The notes under the pieces: generated by a model
Databases searched by the model: none
Seen by the model: the letters and a program-made list of their open reading frames with translations, nothing else
What the model was told of the DNA's origin: nothing
Assembly (NCBI RefSeq): GCF_029227915.1
Contig: NC_079880.1
Location: 29,631,501-29,695,500 of the forward strand
Length of the DNA: 64,000 nt
Direction: 5' to 3'
DNA from: Hydractinia symbiolongicarpus
Taxonomy: Eukaryota; Cnidaria; Hydrozoa; Anthoathecata; Hydractiniidae
Shown here: positions 1 through 12,375 of the stretch, piece after piece
Position numbering within the stretch: the first letter of the stretch is position 1
Layout of the letters: each line of letters opens with the position of its first letter
Made by a program: the position numbers and the translations under genes

Positions 1-1043
1 GGTACATTCTTTGTATACATTCGACTACACGGGCCAAGCCTGGGATTTAGGGGATATCGCTGGTTCTCGTTTGCCGGCGATTAAACCTCTTTCATTAAGC
101 GTCTCATCAAAAATGACAACATTTTTAAAAACTACAAGTCTCATGCGTTTTAGTGGTGAAAAAAAAATTAAAAAATCGTTCTGGAAATGAGTTTACTCCC
201 TGGGTACTTTCTTTGTATACATTCGACTACACGGGCCAAGCCTGGGATTTAGGGGAAATCGCTGGTTTTCGTTTGCCGGCGATTAAACCTCCTTCATTAA
301 GAGTCTCATCAAAAATAAAAACAAGTTTGAAGACTACAAGTCTCATGCGTTTTAGTGGTGAAAAAATTATTTAAAAAATCGTCCGGGAATTGAGTTTACT
401 CCCTGGGTACTTCCTTTGTATACTTTTGACTATATGGGCCAAGCACGGGATTTACGTGAAATCGCGGGTTTTCGTTTGCCGGCGATTAAACTTCCTTTAT
501 TCAGCGTCTCATCAAAAATGAAAACATTTTTAAAAACTACAAGTCTTATGCGTTTTAGTGGTGAAAAAATAATTTAAAAAATCGTTCTGGAAGTGAATTT
601 ACTCCCTGGGTACTTTCTTTATATACATTCGACTATACGGCCCAAGCCCAGGATTTACGGGAAATCGCGGGTTTTCGTTTGCCGGCGATTAAACCTCTTT
701 CATTAAGCGTCTCATCAAAAATGAAAACATTTTTGAAAACTACAAGTCTCATGCGTTTTAGTGGTGAAAAAAAAAATTAAAAAATCGTTCTGGAAATGAG
801 TTTACTCCCTGGGTACTTTCTTTGTATACATTCGACTACACGGGCCAAGCCTGGGATTTAGGGGAAATCGCTGGTTTTCGTTTGCCGGCGATTAAACCTC
901 CTTCATTAAGCGTCTCATCAAAAACAAAAACAAGTTTGAAGACTACAAGTCTCATGCGTTTTAGTGGTGAAAAAATTATTTAAAAAATCGTCCGGGAATT
1001 GAGTTTACTCCCTGGGTACTTCCTTTGTATACTTTTGACTATA

Positions 1044-1077
1044 CGGGCCAAGCCCGGGATTTACGGGAAATCGCGGG
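1044..1077 (+). other. Four helically phased CGGG motifs
   Basis: CGGG starts at 1044, 1055, 1064 and 1074, so spacings are 11, 9 and 10 bp, close to one helical turn. Short A/T runs (attta, aaat, tttt) follow the last three. Most monomers keep this arrangement. The first-to-second segment varies between ccgagtc, ccaagcc and ccaatcc without a length change. The zone-3 deletion variants (gccaaccc) and the ttaggggaaatcgctgg type alter it. Alternating G/C and A/T on opposite helix faces is known to favour nucleosome rotational positioning; a role here is inference. Confidence 0.7.
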
Positions 1078-1096
1078 TTTTCGTTTGCCGGCGATT
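1069..1096 (+). other. Dyad 1: 28-bp imperfect inverted repeat
   Basis: The left arm aatcgcggg (1069-1077) pairs with the right arm ccggcgatt (1088-1096) around a 10-nt loop: six pairs, one G/G mismatch, then two pairs. The dyad recurs in most monomers. The subfamily carrying aatcgctgg replaces the mismatch with a T/G wobble, and ggaagtcgc copies keep a G/T wobble. Copies with aaatggcggg or ggtcacggg weaken the stem. A protein-binding dyad or a cruciform are both possible; the sequence shows only the symmetry. Confidence 0.75.
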
Positions 1097-1120
1097 AAAC
1101 TTCTTTTATTCAGCGTCTCA

Positions 1121-1142
1121 TCAAAAATGAAAACATTTTTGA
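1121..1142 (+). other. Dyad 2: perfect 9-bp arms with 4-nt loop
   Basis: The left arm tcaaaaatg (1121-1129) is the exact reverse complement of cattttttga minus one T, that is cattttTGA read as catttttga (1134-1142), with aaaa between them. Many monomers keep it perfect. Others carry catttctga (one mismatch) or catttttaa and cattttaaa (shortened arm). The stem is almost all A/T. Three monomers elsewhere have 20-21 bp deletions that remove the loop and right arm (near 12085, 43041 and 52951). Confidence 0.8.
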
Positions 1143-4100
1143 AAACTACAAGTCTTATGCGTTTTAGTGGTGAAAAAATAATTTAAAAAATCGTTCCGGA
1201 AATGAGTTTACTCACAGGGTACTTTCTTTATATACATTCGACTATACGGCCCAAGCCCGGGATTTACGGGAAATCGCGGGTTTTCGTTTGCCGGCGATTA
1301 AACTTCTTTTATTCAGCGTCTCATCAAAAATGAAAACATTTTTGAAAACTACAAGTCTCATGCGTTTTAGTGGTGAAAAACAAAAATTAAAAAATCGTTC
1401 TGGAAATGAGTTTACTCCCTGGGTATTTTCTTTGTATACTTTTGACTACACGGGCCAAGCCCGGGATTTAGGGGAAATCGCTGGTTTTCGTTTGCCGGCG
1501 ATTAAACCTCTTTCATTAAGCGTCTCATCAAAAATGAAAACAAGTTTGAAGACTACAAGTCTCATGCGTTTTAGTGGTGAAAAAATTATTTAAAAAATCG
1601 TCCGGGAATTGAGTTTACTCCCTGGGTACTTCCTTTGTATACTTTTGACTATACGGGCCAAGCCCGGGATTTACGGGAAATCGCGGGTTTTCGTTTGCCG
1701 GCGATTAAACTTCTTTTATTCAGCGTCTCATCAAAAATGAAAACATTTTTGAAAACTACAAGTCTTATGCGTTTTAGTGGTGAAAAAATAATTTAAAAAA
1801 TCGTTCTGGAAATGAGTTTACTCACAGGGTACTTTCTTTATATACATTCGACTATACGGCCCAAGCCCGGGATTCACGGGAAATCGCGGGTTTTCGTTTG
1901 CCGGCGATTAAACTTCTTTTATTCAGCGTCTCATCAAAAATGAAAACATTTTTGAAAACTACAAGTCTCATGCGTTTTAGTGGTGAAAAAATAATATAAA
2001 AAATCGTTCGGGAAATGAGTTTACTCCCTGGGTATTTTCTTTGTATACTTTTGACTATACGGGCCAAGCCCGGGATTTAGGAGAAATCGCTGGTTTTCGT
2101 TTGCCGGCGATTAAACCTCTTTCATTAAGCGTCTCATCAAAAATGAAAACATTTTTGAAAACTACAAGTCTCATGCGTTTTAGTGGTGAAAAAATAATTT
2201 AAAAAATCGTTCGGAAAATGAGTTTACTCCCTGGGTACTTTCTTTGTATACTTTTGACTATACGGCCCGAGTCCGGGATTTACGGGAAGTCGCGGGTTTT
2301 CGTTTGCCGGCGATTAAACTTCTTTTATTCAGCGTCTCATCAAAAATGAAAACATTTTTAAAAACTACAAGTCTCATGGGCTTTAGTGGTGAAATAATAA
2401 TTTAAAAAATCGTTCGGGAAATGAGTTTACTCCCTGGGTACTTTCTTTGTATACTTTTGATTATACGGGCCGAGTCCGGGGTTTACGGGAAATGGCGGCT
2501 TTTCGTTTGCCGGCGATTAAACTTCTTTTATTCATCGTCTCATCAAAAATGAAAACATTTTTAAAAACTACAAGTCTCATGCGTTTTAGTGGTGAAAAAT
2601 TAATTTAAAAAATCGTTTTGGAAATGAGTTTACTCACAGGGTACTTTCTTTGTATACATTCGACTATACGGGCCAAGCCCTGAATTTACGGGAAATCGCG
2701 GGTTTTCCTTTGCCGGCGATTAAACCACTTTCATTAAGCGTCTCATCAAAAATGAAAACATTTCTGAAAACTACAAGTCTCATGCGTTTTAGTGGTGAAA
2801 AAACAATTTAAAAAATCGTTCGGGAAATAAGTTTACTCCCTGGGTGCTTTCTTTGTATACTTTTGACTATACGGACCTAGTCCGGGATTTACGGGAAATC
2901 GCGGGTTTTTCGTTTGCCGGCGATTAAACTTCTTTTATTCAGCGTCTCATCAAAAATGAAAACATTTTTGAAAACTACAAGTCTGATGGGCTTTAGTGGT
3001 GAAATAATAATTTAAAAAATCGTTTGGGAAATGAGTTTACTCCCTGGGTACTTTCTTTGTATACTTTTGACTATACGGGACGAGTCCGGGATTCACGGGA
3101 AATCGCAGGATTTCGTTTGCCGGCGATTAAACTTCTTTTATTCAGCGTCTCATCAAAAATGAAAACAAGTTTGAAGACTACAAGTCTCATGCGTTTTAGT
3201 GGTGAAAAAATTATTTAAAAAATCGTCCGGGAAATGAGTTTACTCCCTGGGTACTTTCTTTGTATACTTTTGACTATACGGGCCAAGCCCAGGATTTACG
3301 TGAAATCGCGGGTTTTCGTTTGCCGGCGATTAAACTTCTTTTATTCAGCGTCTCATCAAAAATGAAAACATTTTTAAAAACTACAAGTCTTATGCGTTTT
3401 AGTGGTGAAAAAATAATTTAAAAAATCGTTCTGGAAGTGAATTTACTCACAGGGTACTTTCTTTGTATACATTCAATTATACGGGCCAAGCCCGGGGTTT
3501 ACGGGAAATCGCGTGTTTTCGTTTGCCGGCGATTAAACCTCTTTCATTAAGCGTCTCATCAAAAATGAAAACATTTTTGAAAACTACAAGTCTCATGCGT
3601 TTTAGTGGTGAAAAAATAATATAAAAAATCGTTCGGGAAATGAGTTTACTCCCTGGGTATTTTCTTTGTATACTTTTGACTATACGGGCCAAGCCCGGGA
3701 TTTAGGGGAAATCGCTGGTTTACGTTTGCCGGCGATTAAACCTCTTTCATTAAGCGTCTCATCAAAAATGAAAACATTTTTGAAAACTACAAGTCTCATG
3801 CGTTTTAGTGGTGAAAAAATAATTTACAAAATCGTTCGGAAAATGAGTTTACTCCCTGGGTACTTTCTTTGTATACTTTTGACTATACGGGCCGAGTCCG
3901 GGATTTACGGGAAGTCGCGGGTTTTCGTTTGCCGGCGATTAAACTTCTTTTATTCAGCGTCTCATCAAAAATGAAAACATTTTTAAAAACTACAAGTCTC
4001 ATGGGCTTTAGTGGTGAAATAATAATTTAAAAAATCGTTCGGGAAATGAGTTTACACCTTGGGTACTTTCTTTGTATACTTTTGACTATACGGGCCCAGT

Positions 4101-7100
4101 CCGAGATTTTCTGTAAATCGCAGGTTTTCGTTTGCCGGCGATTAAAGTTCTTTTATTCAGCGTCTCATCAAAAATAAAATTTTTTTTGAAAACTACAAAT
4201 CTCATGCGTTTTATAGGTGAAAAAATAATTTAAAAAATCGTTCGGGAAATGAGTTTACTCCCTGGGTACTTTCTTTGTATACTTTTGATTATACGGACCG
4301 AGTCCGGGGTTTACGGGAAATGGCTACTTTTCGTTTGCCGGCGATTAAACTTCTTTTATTCAGCGTCTCATCAAAAATGAAAACATTTTTAAAAACTACA
4401 AGTCTGATGGGCTTTAGTGGTGAAATAATAATTTAAAAAATCCTTTGGGAAATGAGTTTACTCCCTGGGTACTTTCTTTGTATACTTTTGACTATACGGG
4501 ACGAGTCCGGGATTCACGGGAAATCGCAGGATTTCGTTTGCCGGCGATTAAACTTCTTTTATTCAGCGTCTCATCAAAAATGAAAACAAGTTTGAAGACT
4601 ACAAGTCTCATGCGTTTTAGTGGTGAAAAAATTATTTAAAAAATCGTCCGGGAAATGAGTTTACTCCCTGGGTACTTTCTTTGTATACTTTTGACTATAC
4701 GGGCCAAGCCCAGGATTTACGTGAAATCGCGGGTTTTCGTTTGCCGGCGATTAAACTTTTTTTATTCAGCGTCTCATCAAAAATGAAAACATTTTTAAAA
4801 ACTACAAGTCTTATGCGTTTTAGTGGTGAAAAAATAATTTAAAAAATCGTTCTGGAAGTGAATTTACTCACAGGGTACTTTCTTTGTATACATTCAATTA
4901 TACGGGCCAAGCCCGGGGTTTACGGGAAATCGCGTGTTTTCGTTTGCCGGCGATTAAACCTCTTTCATTAAGCGTCTCATCAAAAATGAAAACATTTTTG
5001 AAAACTACAAGTCTCATGCGTTTTAGTGGTGAAAAAAAAATTTAAAAAATCGTTCGGGAAATGAGTTTACTCCCTGGGTACTTTCTTTGTATACATTCGA
5101 CTACACGGGCCAAGCCTGGGATTTAGGGGAAATCGCTGGTTTTCGTTTGCCGGTGATTAAACCTCTTTCATTAAGCGTCTCATCAAAAATGAAAACATTT
5201 TTGAAAACTACAAGTCTCATGCGTTTTAGTGGTGAATAAAAAATTTAAGAAATCGTTCGGAAAATGAGTTTACTCCCTGGGTACTTTCTTTGTATACTTT
5301 TGACTATACGGGCCGAGCCCGGGATTTACGGGAAATCGCGGGTTTTCGTTTGCCGGCGATTAAACTTCTTTTATTCAGCGTCCCATCAAAAATGAAAACA
5401 TTTTTGAAAACTACAAGTCTCATGCGTTTTAGTGGTGAAAAAAAATTTAAAAAATCGTTCTGGAAATGAGTTTACTCCCTGGGTACTTTCTTTTTATACA
5501 TTCGACTACACGGGCCAAGCCTGTGATTCAGGGGAAATCGCTGGTTTTCGTTTGCCGGCGATTAAACCTCTTTTATTAAGCGTCTCATCAAAAATGAAAA
5601 CAAGTTTGAAGACTACAAGTCTCATGCGTTTTAGTGGTGAAAAAATTATTTAAAAAATCGTCCGGGAATTGAGTTTACTCCCTGGGTACTTCCTTTGTAT
5701 ACTTTTGACTATATGGGCCAAGCACGGGATTTTCGTGAAATCGCGGGTTTTCGTTTGCCGGCGATTAAACTTCTTTTATTCAGCGTCTCATCAAAAATGA
5801 AAACATTTTTAAAAACTACATGTCTTATGCGTTTTAGTGGTGAAAAAATAATTTAAAAAATTGTTCTGGAAGGGAATTTACTCACAGGGTACTTTCTTTG
5901 TATACATTCGACTATACGGGCCAAGCCCGGGATTTACGGGAAATCGCGTGTTTTCGTTTGCCGGCGATTAAACCTCTTTCATTAAGCGTCTCATCAAAAA
6001 TGAAAACATTTTTGAAAACTACAAGTCTCATGCGTTTTAGTGGTGAAAAAAAATTTGAAAAATCGTTCGGGAAATGAGTTTACTCCCTGGGTACTTTCTT
6101 TGTATACATTCGACTACACGGGCCAAGCCTGGGATTTAGGGGAAATCGCTGGTTTTCGTTTGCCGGCGATTAAACCTCCTTCATTAAGCGTCTCATCAAA
6201 AATAAAAACAAGTTTGAAGACTACAAGTCTCATGCGTTTTAGTGGTGAAAAAATTATTTAAAAAATCGTCCGGGAATTGAGTTTACTCCCTGGGTACTTC
6301 CTTTGTATACTTTTGACTATATGGGCCAAGCACGGGATTTACGTGAAATCGCGGGTTATCGTTTGCCGGCGATTAAACTTCCTTTATTCAGCGTCTCATC
6401 AAAAATGAAAACATTTTTAAAAACTACAAGTCTTATGCGTTTTAGTGGTGAAAAAATAATTTAAAAAATCGTTCTGGAAGTGAATTTACTCACAGGGTAC
6501 CTTCTTTGTATACATTCGACTATACGGGCCAAGCCCGGGATTTACGGGAAATCGCGTGTTTTCGTTTGCCGGCGATTAAACCTCTTTCATTAAGTGTCTC
6601 ATCAAAAATGAAAACATTTTTGAAAACTACAAGTCTCATGCGTTTTAGTGGTGAAAAAAAAATTTAAAAAATCGTTCGGGAAATGAGTTTACTCCCTGGG
6701 TACATTCTTTGTATACATTCGACTACACGGGCCAAGCCTGGGATTTAGGGGATATCGCTGGTTCTCGTTTGCCGGCGATTAAACCTCTTTCATTAAGCGT
6801 CTCATCAAAAATGAAAACATTTTTGAAAACTACAAGTCTCATGCGTTTTAGTGGTGAAAAAAAAATTAAAAAATCGTTCTGGAAATGAGTTTACTCCCTG
6901 GGTACTTTCTTTGTATACATTCGACTACACGGGCCAAGCCTGGGATTTAGGGGAAATCGCTGGTTTTCGTTTGCCGGCGATTAAACCTCTTTCATTAAGC
7001 GTCTCATCAAAAATGAAAACATTTTTGAAAACTACAAAGCTCATGCGTTTTAGTGGTGAAAAAATAATTTAAAAAATCGTTCGGAAAATAAGTTCCCTGG

Positions 7101-9723
7101 GTACTTTCTTTGTAAACATTCGACTATACGGGCCAATCCCGGGATTTACGGGAAGTCGCGGGTTTTCGTTTGCCGGCGATTAAACCACTTTCATTAAGCG
7201 TCTCATCAAAAATGAAAACATTTCTGAAAACTACAAGTCTCATGCGTTGTAGTGGTGAAAAAATAATTTAAAAAATCGTTCGGGAAATGAGTTTACTCCC
7301 TGGGTGCTTTCTTTGTATACTTTTGACTATACGGGCCGAGTCCGGGATTTACGGGAAATCGCGTGTTTTCGTTTGCCGGCGATTAAACCTCTTTCATTAA
7401 GCGTCTCATCAAAAATGAAAACATTTTTGAAAACTACAAGTTTCATGCGTTTTAGTGGTGAAAAAAAAATTTAAAAAATCGTTCGGGAAATGAGTTTACT
7501 CCCTGGGTACTTTCTTTGTATACATTCGACTACACGGGCCAAGCCTGGGATTTAGGGGAAATCGCTGGTTTTCGTTTGCCGGTGATTAAACCTCTTTCAT
7601 TAAGCGTCTCATCAAAAATGAAAACATTTTTGAAAACTACAAGTCTCATGCGTTTTAGTGGTGAAAAAATATTTTAAAAAATCGTTCGGAAAATGAGTTT
7701 ACTCCCTGGGTACTTTCTTTGTATACTTTTGACTATACGGGCCGAGCCCGGGATTTACGGGAAATCGCGGGTTTTAGTTTGCCGGCGATTAAACTTCTTT
7801 TATTCAGCGTCCCATCAAAAATGAAAACATTTTTAAAAACTACAAGTCTCATGCGTTTTAGTGGTGAAAAAAAAATATAAAAAATCGTTCTGGAAGTGAG
7901 TTTACTCACAGGGTACTTTCTTTGTATACATTCGACTTTACGAGCCAAGCCCGGGATTTACGGGAAATCGCGGGTTTTCGTTTGCCGGCGATTAAACCTC
8001 TTTCTTTACCCGTCTCATCAAAAATAAAAACATTTTTGAAAACTACAAGTCTCATGCGTTTTAGTGGTGAAAAAAAAATTTAAAAAATCGTTCTGGAAAT
8101 GAGTTTACTCCCTGGGTACTTTCTTTTTATACATTCGACTACACGGGCCAAGCCTGTGATTCAGGGGAAATCGCTGGTTTTCGTTTGCCGGCGATTAAAC
8201 CTCTTTCATTAAGCGTCTCATCAAAAATGAAAAAAAGTTTGAAGACTACAAGTCTCATGCGTTTTAGTGGTGAAAAAATTATTTAAAAAATCGTTCGGGA
8301 AATGAGTTCACTCCCTGGGTACTTTTTTTGTATACATTCGACTACACGGGCCAAGCCTGGGATTTAGGGGATATCGCTGGTTCTCGTTTGCCGGCGATTA
8401 AACCTCTTTCATTAAGCGTCTCATCAAAAATGAAAACATTTTTGAAAACTACAAGTCTCTTGCGTTTTAGTGGTGAAAAAAAAAAATTAAAAAATCGTTC
8501 TGGAAATGAGTTTACTCCCTGGGTACTTTCTTTGTATACATTCGTCTACACGGGCCATGCCTGGGATTTAGGGGAAATCGCTGGTTTTCGTTTGCCGGCG
8601 ATTAAACCTCTTTCATTAAGCGTCTCATCAAAAATGAAAACAAGTTTGAAGACTACAAGTCTCATGCGTTTTAGTGGTGAAAAAATTATCTAAAAAATCG
8701 TCCGGGAATTGAGTTTACTCCCTGGGTACTTCCTTTGTATACTTTTGACTATATGGGCCAAGCACGGGATTTACGTGAAATCGCGGGTTTTCGTTTGCCG
8801 GCAATTAAACTTCTTTTATTCAGCGTCTCATCATAAATGAAAATATTTTTAAAAACTACAAGTCTTATGCGTTTTAGTGGTGAAAAAATAATTTAAAAAA
8901 TCGTTCTGGAAGTGAATATACTCACAGGGTACTTTCTTTGTATACATTCGACTATACGGGCCAAGCCCGGGATTTACGGGAAATCGCGTGTTTTCGTTTG
9001 CCGGCGAGTAAACCTCTTTCATTAAGCGTCTCATCAAAAATGAAAACATTTTTGAAAACTACAAGTCTCATGCGTTTTAGTGGTGAAAAAAAAATTTAAA
9101 AAATCGTTCGGGAAATGAGTTTACTCCCTGGGTACTTTCTTTGTATACATTCGACTACACGGGCCAAGCCTGGGATTTAGGGGATATCGCTGGTTCTCGT
9201 TTGCCGGCGATTAAACCTCTTTCATTAAGCGTCTCATCAAAAATGAAAACATTTTTGAAAACTACAAGTCTCATGCGTTTTAGTGGTGAAAAAAAAATTA
9301 AAAAATCGTTCTGGAAATGAGTTTACTCCCTGGGTACTTTCTTTGTATACATTCGACTACACGGGCCAAGCCTGGGATTTAGGGGAAATCGCTGGTTTTC
9401 GTTTGCCGGCGATTAAACCTCTTTCATTAAGCGTCTCATCAAAAATGAAAACATTTTTGAAAACTACAAAGCTCATGCGTTTTAGTGGTGAAAAAATAAT
9501 TTAAAAAATCGTTCGGAAAATGAGTTTACTCCCTGGGTACTTTCTTTGTAAACATTTGACCATACGGGCCGAGTCCGGTATTTACGGGAAATCGCGGGTT
9601 TTCGTTTGCCGGCGATTAAACTTCTTTTATTCAGCGTCCCATCAAAAATGAAAACATTTTTAAAGACTATAAGTCTCATGCGTTTTAGTGGTGAAAAATA
9701 ATATAAAAAATCGTTCGGGAAAT

Positions 9724-9926
9724 GAGTTTACTCCTTGGGTAATTTTTTTGTATACTTTTGACTATACGGGCCAAGCCCAGGATTTACGGGAAATGGCGGG
9801 TTTTCGTTTGCCGGCGATTAAACTTCTTTTATTCAGTGTCTCATCAAAAATGAACACATTTTTGAAAACTGCAAGTCTCATGCGTTTTAGTGGTGAAAAG
9901 ATAATTTAAAAAATCGTTTTGGAAAT
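9724..9926 (+). repeat. Subfamily IV example (ccttgggtaatttttttg)
   Basis: This 203-bp copy has actccttgggtaat followed by a T-run, then tacttttgac, gcccaggatttacggg, aaatggcggg, ttcagtgtctc and a gaaaagataattt tail. It is the first of a series recurring through 9.7-28 kb, where a shorter relative with ccctgggtaattttttg also appears. Its neighbour downstream is nearly always a cacaggg monomer, so the pair behaves as one unit. Confidence 0.8.
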
Positions 9927-12075
9927 GAGTTTACTTACAGGGTACTTTCTTTGTATACATTCGACTATACGGGCCAATCCCGGGATTTACGGGAAGTCGC
10001 GGGTTTTCGTTTGCCGGCGATTAAACCACTTTCATTAAGCGTCTCATCAAAAATGAAAACATTTCTGAAAACTACAAGTCTCATGCGTTGTAGTGGTGAA
10101 AAAATAATTTAAAAAATCGTTCGGGAAATGAGTTTACTCCCTGGGTACTTTCTTTGTATACATTCGACTACACGGGCCAAGCCTGGGATTTAAGTGAAAT
10201 CGCTGGTTTTCGTTTGCCGGCAATTAAACCTCTTTCATTAAGCGACTCATCAAAAATGAAAACATTTTTGAAAACTACAAGTCTCATGCGTTTTAGTGGT
10301 GAAAAAAAAATTTAAAAAATCGTTCGGGAAATGAGTTTACTCCCTGGGTACTTTCTTTGTATACATTCGACTACACGGGCCAAGCCTGGGATTTAGGGGA
10401 TATCGCTGGTTCTCGTTTGCCGGCGATTAAACCTCTTTCATTAAGCGTCTCATCAAAAATGAAAACATTTTTGAAAACTACAAGTCTCTTGCGTTTTAGT
10501 GGTGAAAAAAAAAATTAAAAAATCGTTTTGGAAATGAGTTTACTCCCTGGGTACTTTCTTTGTATACATTCGACTACACGGGCCAAGCCTGGGATTTAGG
10601 GGAAATCGCTGGTTTTCGTTTGCCGGCGATTAAACCTCTTTCATTAAGCGTCTCATCAAAAATAAAAACAAGTTTGAAGACTACAAGTCTCATGCGTTTT
10701 AGTGGTGAAAAAATTATTTAAAAAATCGTCCGGGAATTGAGTTTACTCCCTGGGTACTTCCTTTGTATACTTTTGACTATATGGGCCAAGCACGGGATTT
10801 ACGTGAAATCGCGGGTTTTCGTTTGCCGGCGATTAAACTTCTTTTATTCAGCGTCTCATCATAAATGAAAATATTTTTAAAAACTACAAGTCTTATGCGT
10901 TTTAGTGGTGAAAAAATAATTTAAAAAATCGTTCTGGAAGTGAATATACTCACAGGGTACTTTCTTTGTATACATTCGACTATACGGGCCAAGCCCGGGA
11001 TTTACGGGATATCGCTGGTTCTCGTTTGCCGGCGATTAAACCTCTTTCATTAAGCGTCTCATCAAAAATGAAAACATTTTTGAAAACTACAAAGCTCATG
11101 CGTTTTAGTGGTGAAAAAATAATTTAAAAAATCGTTCGGAAAATGAGTTTACTCCCTGGGTACTTTCTTTGTAAACATTTGACCATACGGGCCGAGTCCG
11201 GGATTTACGGGAAATCGCGGGTTTTCGTTTGCCGGCGATTAAACTTCTTTTATTCAGCGTCCCATCAAAAATGAAAACATTTTTGAAGACTATAAGTCTC
11301 ATGCGTTTTAGTGGTGAAAAATAATATAAAAAATCGTTCGGGAAATGAGTTTACTCCTTGGGTAATTTTTTTGTATACTTTTGACTATACGGGCCAAGCC
11401 CAGGATTTACGGAAATGGCGGGTTTTCGTTTGCCGGCGATTAAACTTCTTTTATTCAGTGTCTCATCAAAAATGAACACATTTTTGAAAACTACAAGTCT
11501 CATGCGTTTTAGTGGTGAAAAGATAATTTAAAAAATCGTTTTGGAAATGAGTTTACTCACAGGGTACTTTCTTTGTATACATTCGACTATACGGGCCAAT
11601 CCCGGGATTTACGGGAAGTCGCGGGTTTTCGTTTGCCGGCGATTAAACCACTTTCATTAAGCGTCTCATCAAAAATGAAAACATTTCTGAAAACTACAAG
11701 TCTCATGCGTTGTAGTGGTGAAAAAATAATTTAAAAAATCGTTCGGGAAATGAGTTTACTCTCTGGGTACTTTCTTTGTATACATTCGACTACACGGGCC
11801 AAGCCTGGGATTTAAGGGAAATCGCTGGTTTTCGTTTGCCGGCAATTAAACCTCTTTCATTAAGCGTCTCATCAAAAATGAAAACAAGTTTGAAGACTAC
11901 AAGTCTCATGCGTTTTAGTGGTGAAAAAATTATTTAAAAAATCGTTCGGGAATTGAGTTTACTCCCTGGGTACTTCCTTTGTATACTTTTGACTATATGG
12001 GCCAAGCACGGGATTTACGTGAAATTGCGGGTTTTCGTTTGCCGGCGATTAAACTTCTTTTATTCAGCGTCTCAT

Positions 12076-12095
12076 CAAAAATGAAAACTCATGCG
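12076..12095 (+). other. 20-bp deletion removing the right arm of dyad 2
   Basis: Reads tcaaaaatgaaaactcatgcg, where other monomers have the loop, catttttga and further bases before ctcatgcg. Twenty bases are missing. The left arm of the dyad remains and the right arm is gone. Confidence 0.85.
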
Positions 12096-12375
12096 TTTTA
12101 GTGGTGAAAAAATAATTTAAAAAATCGTTCGGAAAATGAGTTTACTCCCTGGGTACTTTCTTTGTAAACATTTGACCATACGGGCCGAGTCCGGAATTTA
12201 CGAGAAATCGCGGGTTTTCGTTTGCCGGCGATTAAACTTCTTTTATTCAGCGTCCCATCAAAAATGAAAACATTTTTGAAGACTATAAGTCTCATGCGTT
12301 TTAGTGGTGAAAAATAATATAAAAAATCGTTCGGGAAATGAGTTTACTCCTTGGGTAATTTTTTTGTATACTTTT

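Larger units (their letters stand above)
1001..1203 (+). repeat. Representative 203-bp monomer
   Basis: Taken from gagttta to the base before the next gagttta, this copy is exactly 203 bp. In order it holds gagtttactc and ccctggg, a gtatac palindrome, four CGGG motifs (1044, 1055, 1064, 1074), dyad 1 (1069-1096), a T-rich stretch, dyad 2 (1121-1142), tagtggtg, and an A-rich segment with two A6 runs before tcgttccgg. Hand composition of a closely matching family consensus: 35 C, 42 G, 13 CpG in 203 bp. Because 203 is not a multiple of 3, reading frames shift at each repeat, which argues against a coding tandem repeat. Confidence 0.95.
1..9480. repeat. Zone 1: mixed subfamilies, 7- to 12-mer repeats
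   Basis: Subfamilies I, II and III are interleaved. Long-range matches include a 7-mer (3024 region against 4445 region, offset 1421), an 8-mer (1852 against 3477, offset 1625), a roughly 12-mer (4.9-7.1 kb against 7.3-9.5 kb, offset about 2430, with one monomer gained and one lost), and a 10-mer (marker tcataaatgaaaatattttt near 8831 and 10859). A monomer near 7090 has lost four bases of its gagtttactccc segment. No gene is seen. Confidence 0.8.

Noticed and set aside
1001-1203. Shorter internal subrepeat building the 203-bp monomer
   Set aside because: Apart from the CGGG steps and the two dyads I see no internal direct duplication; the halves do not align.
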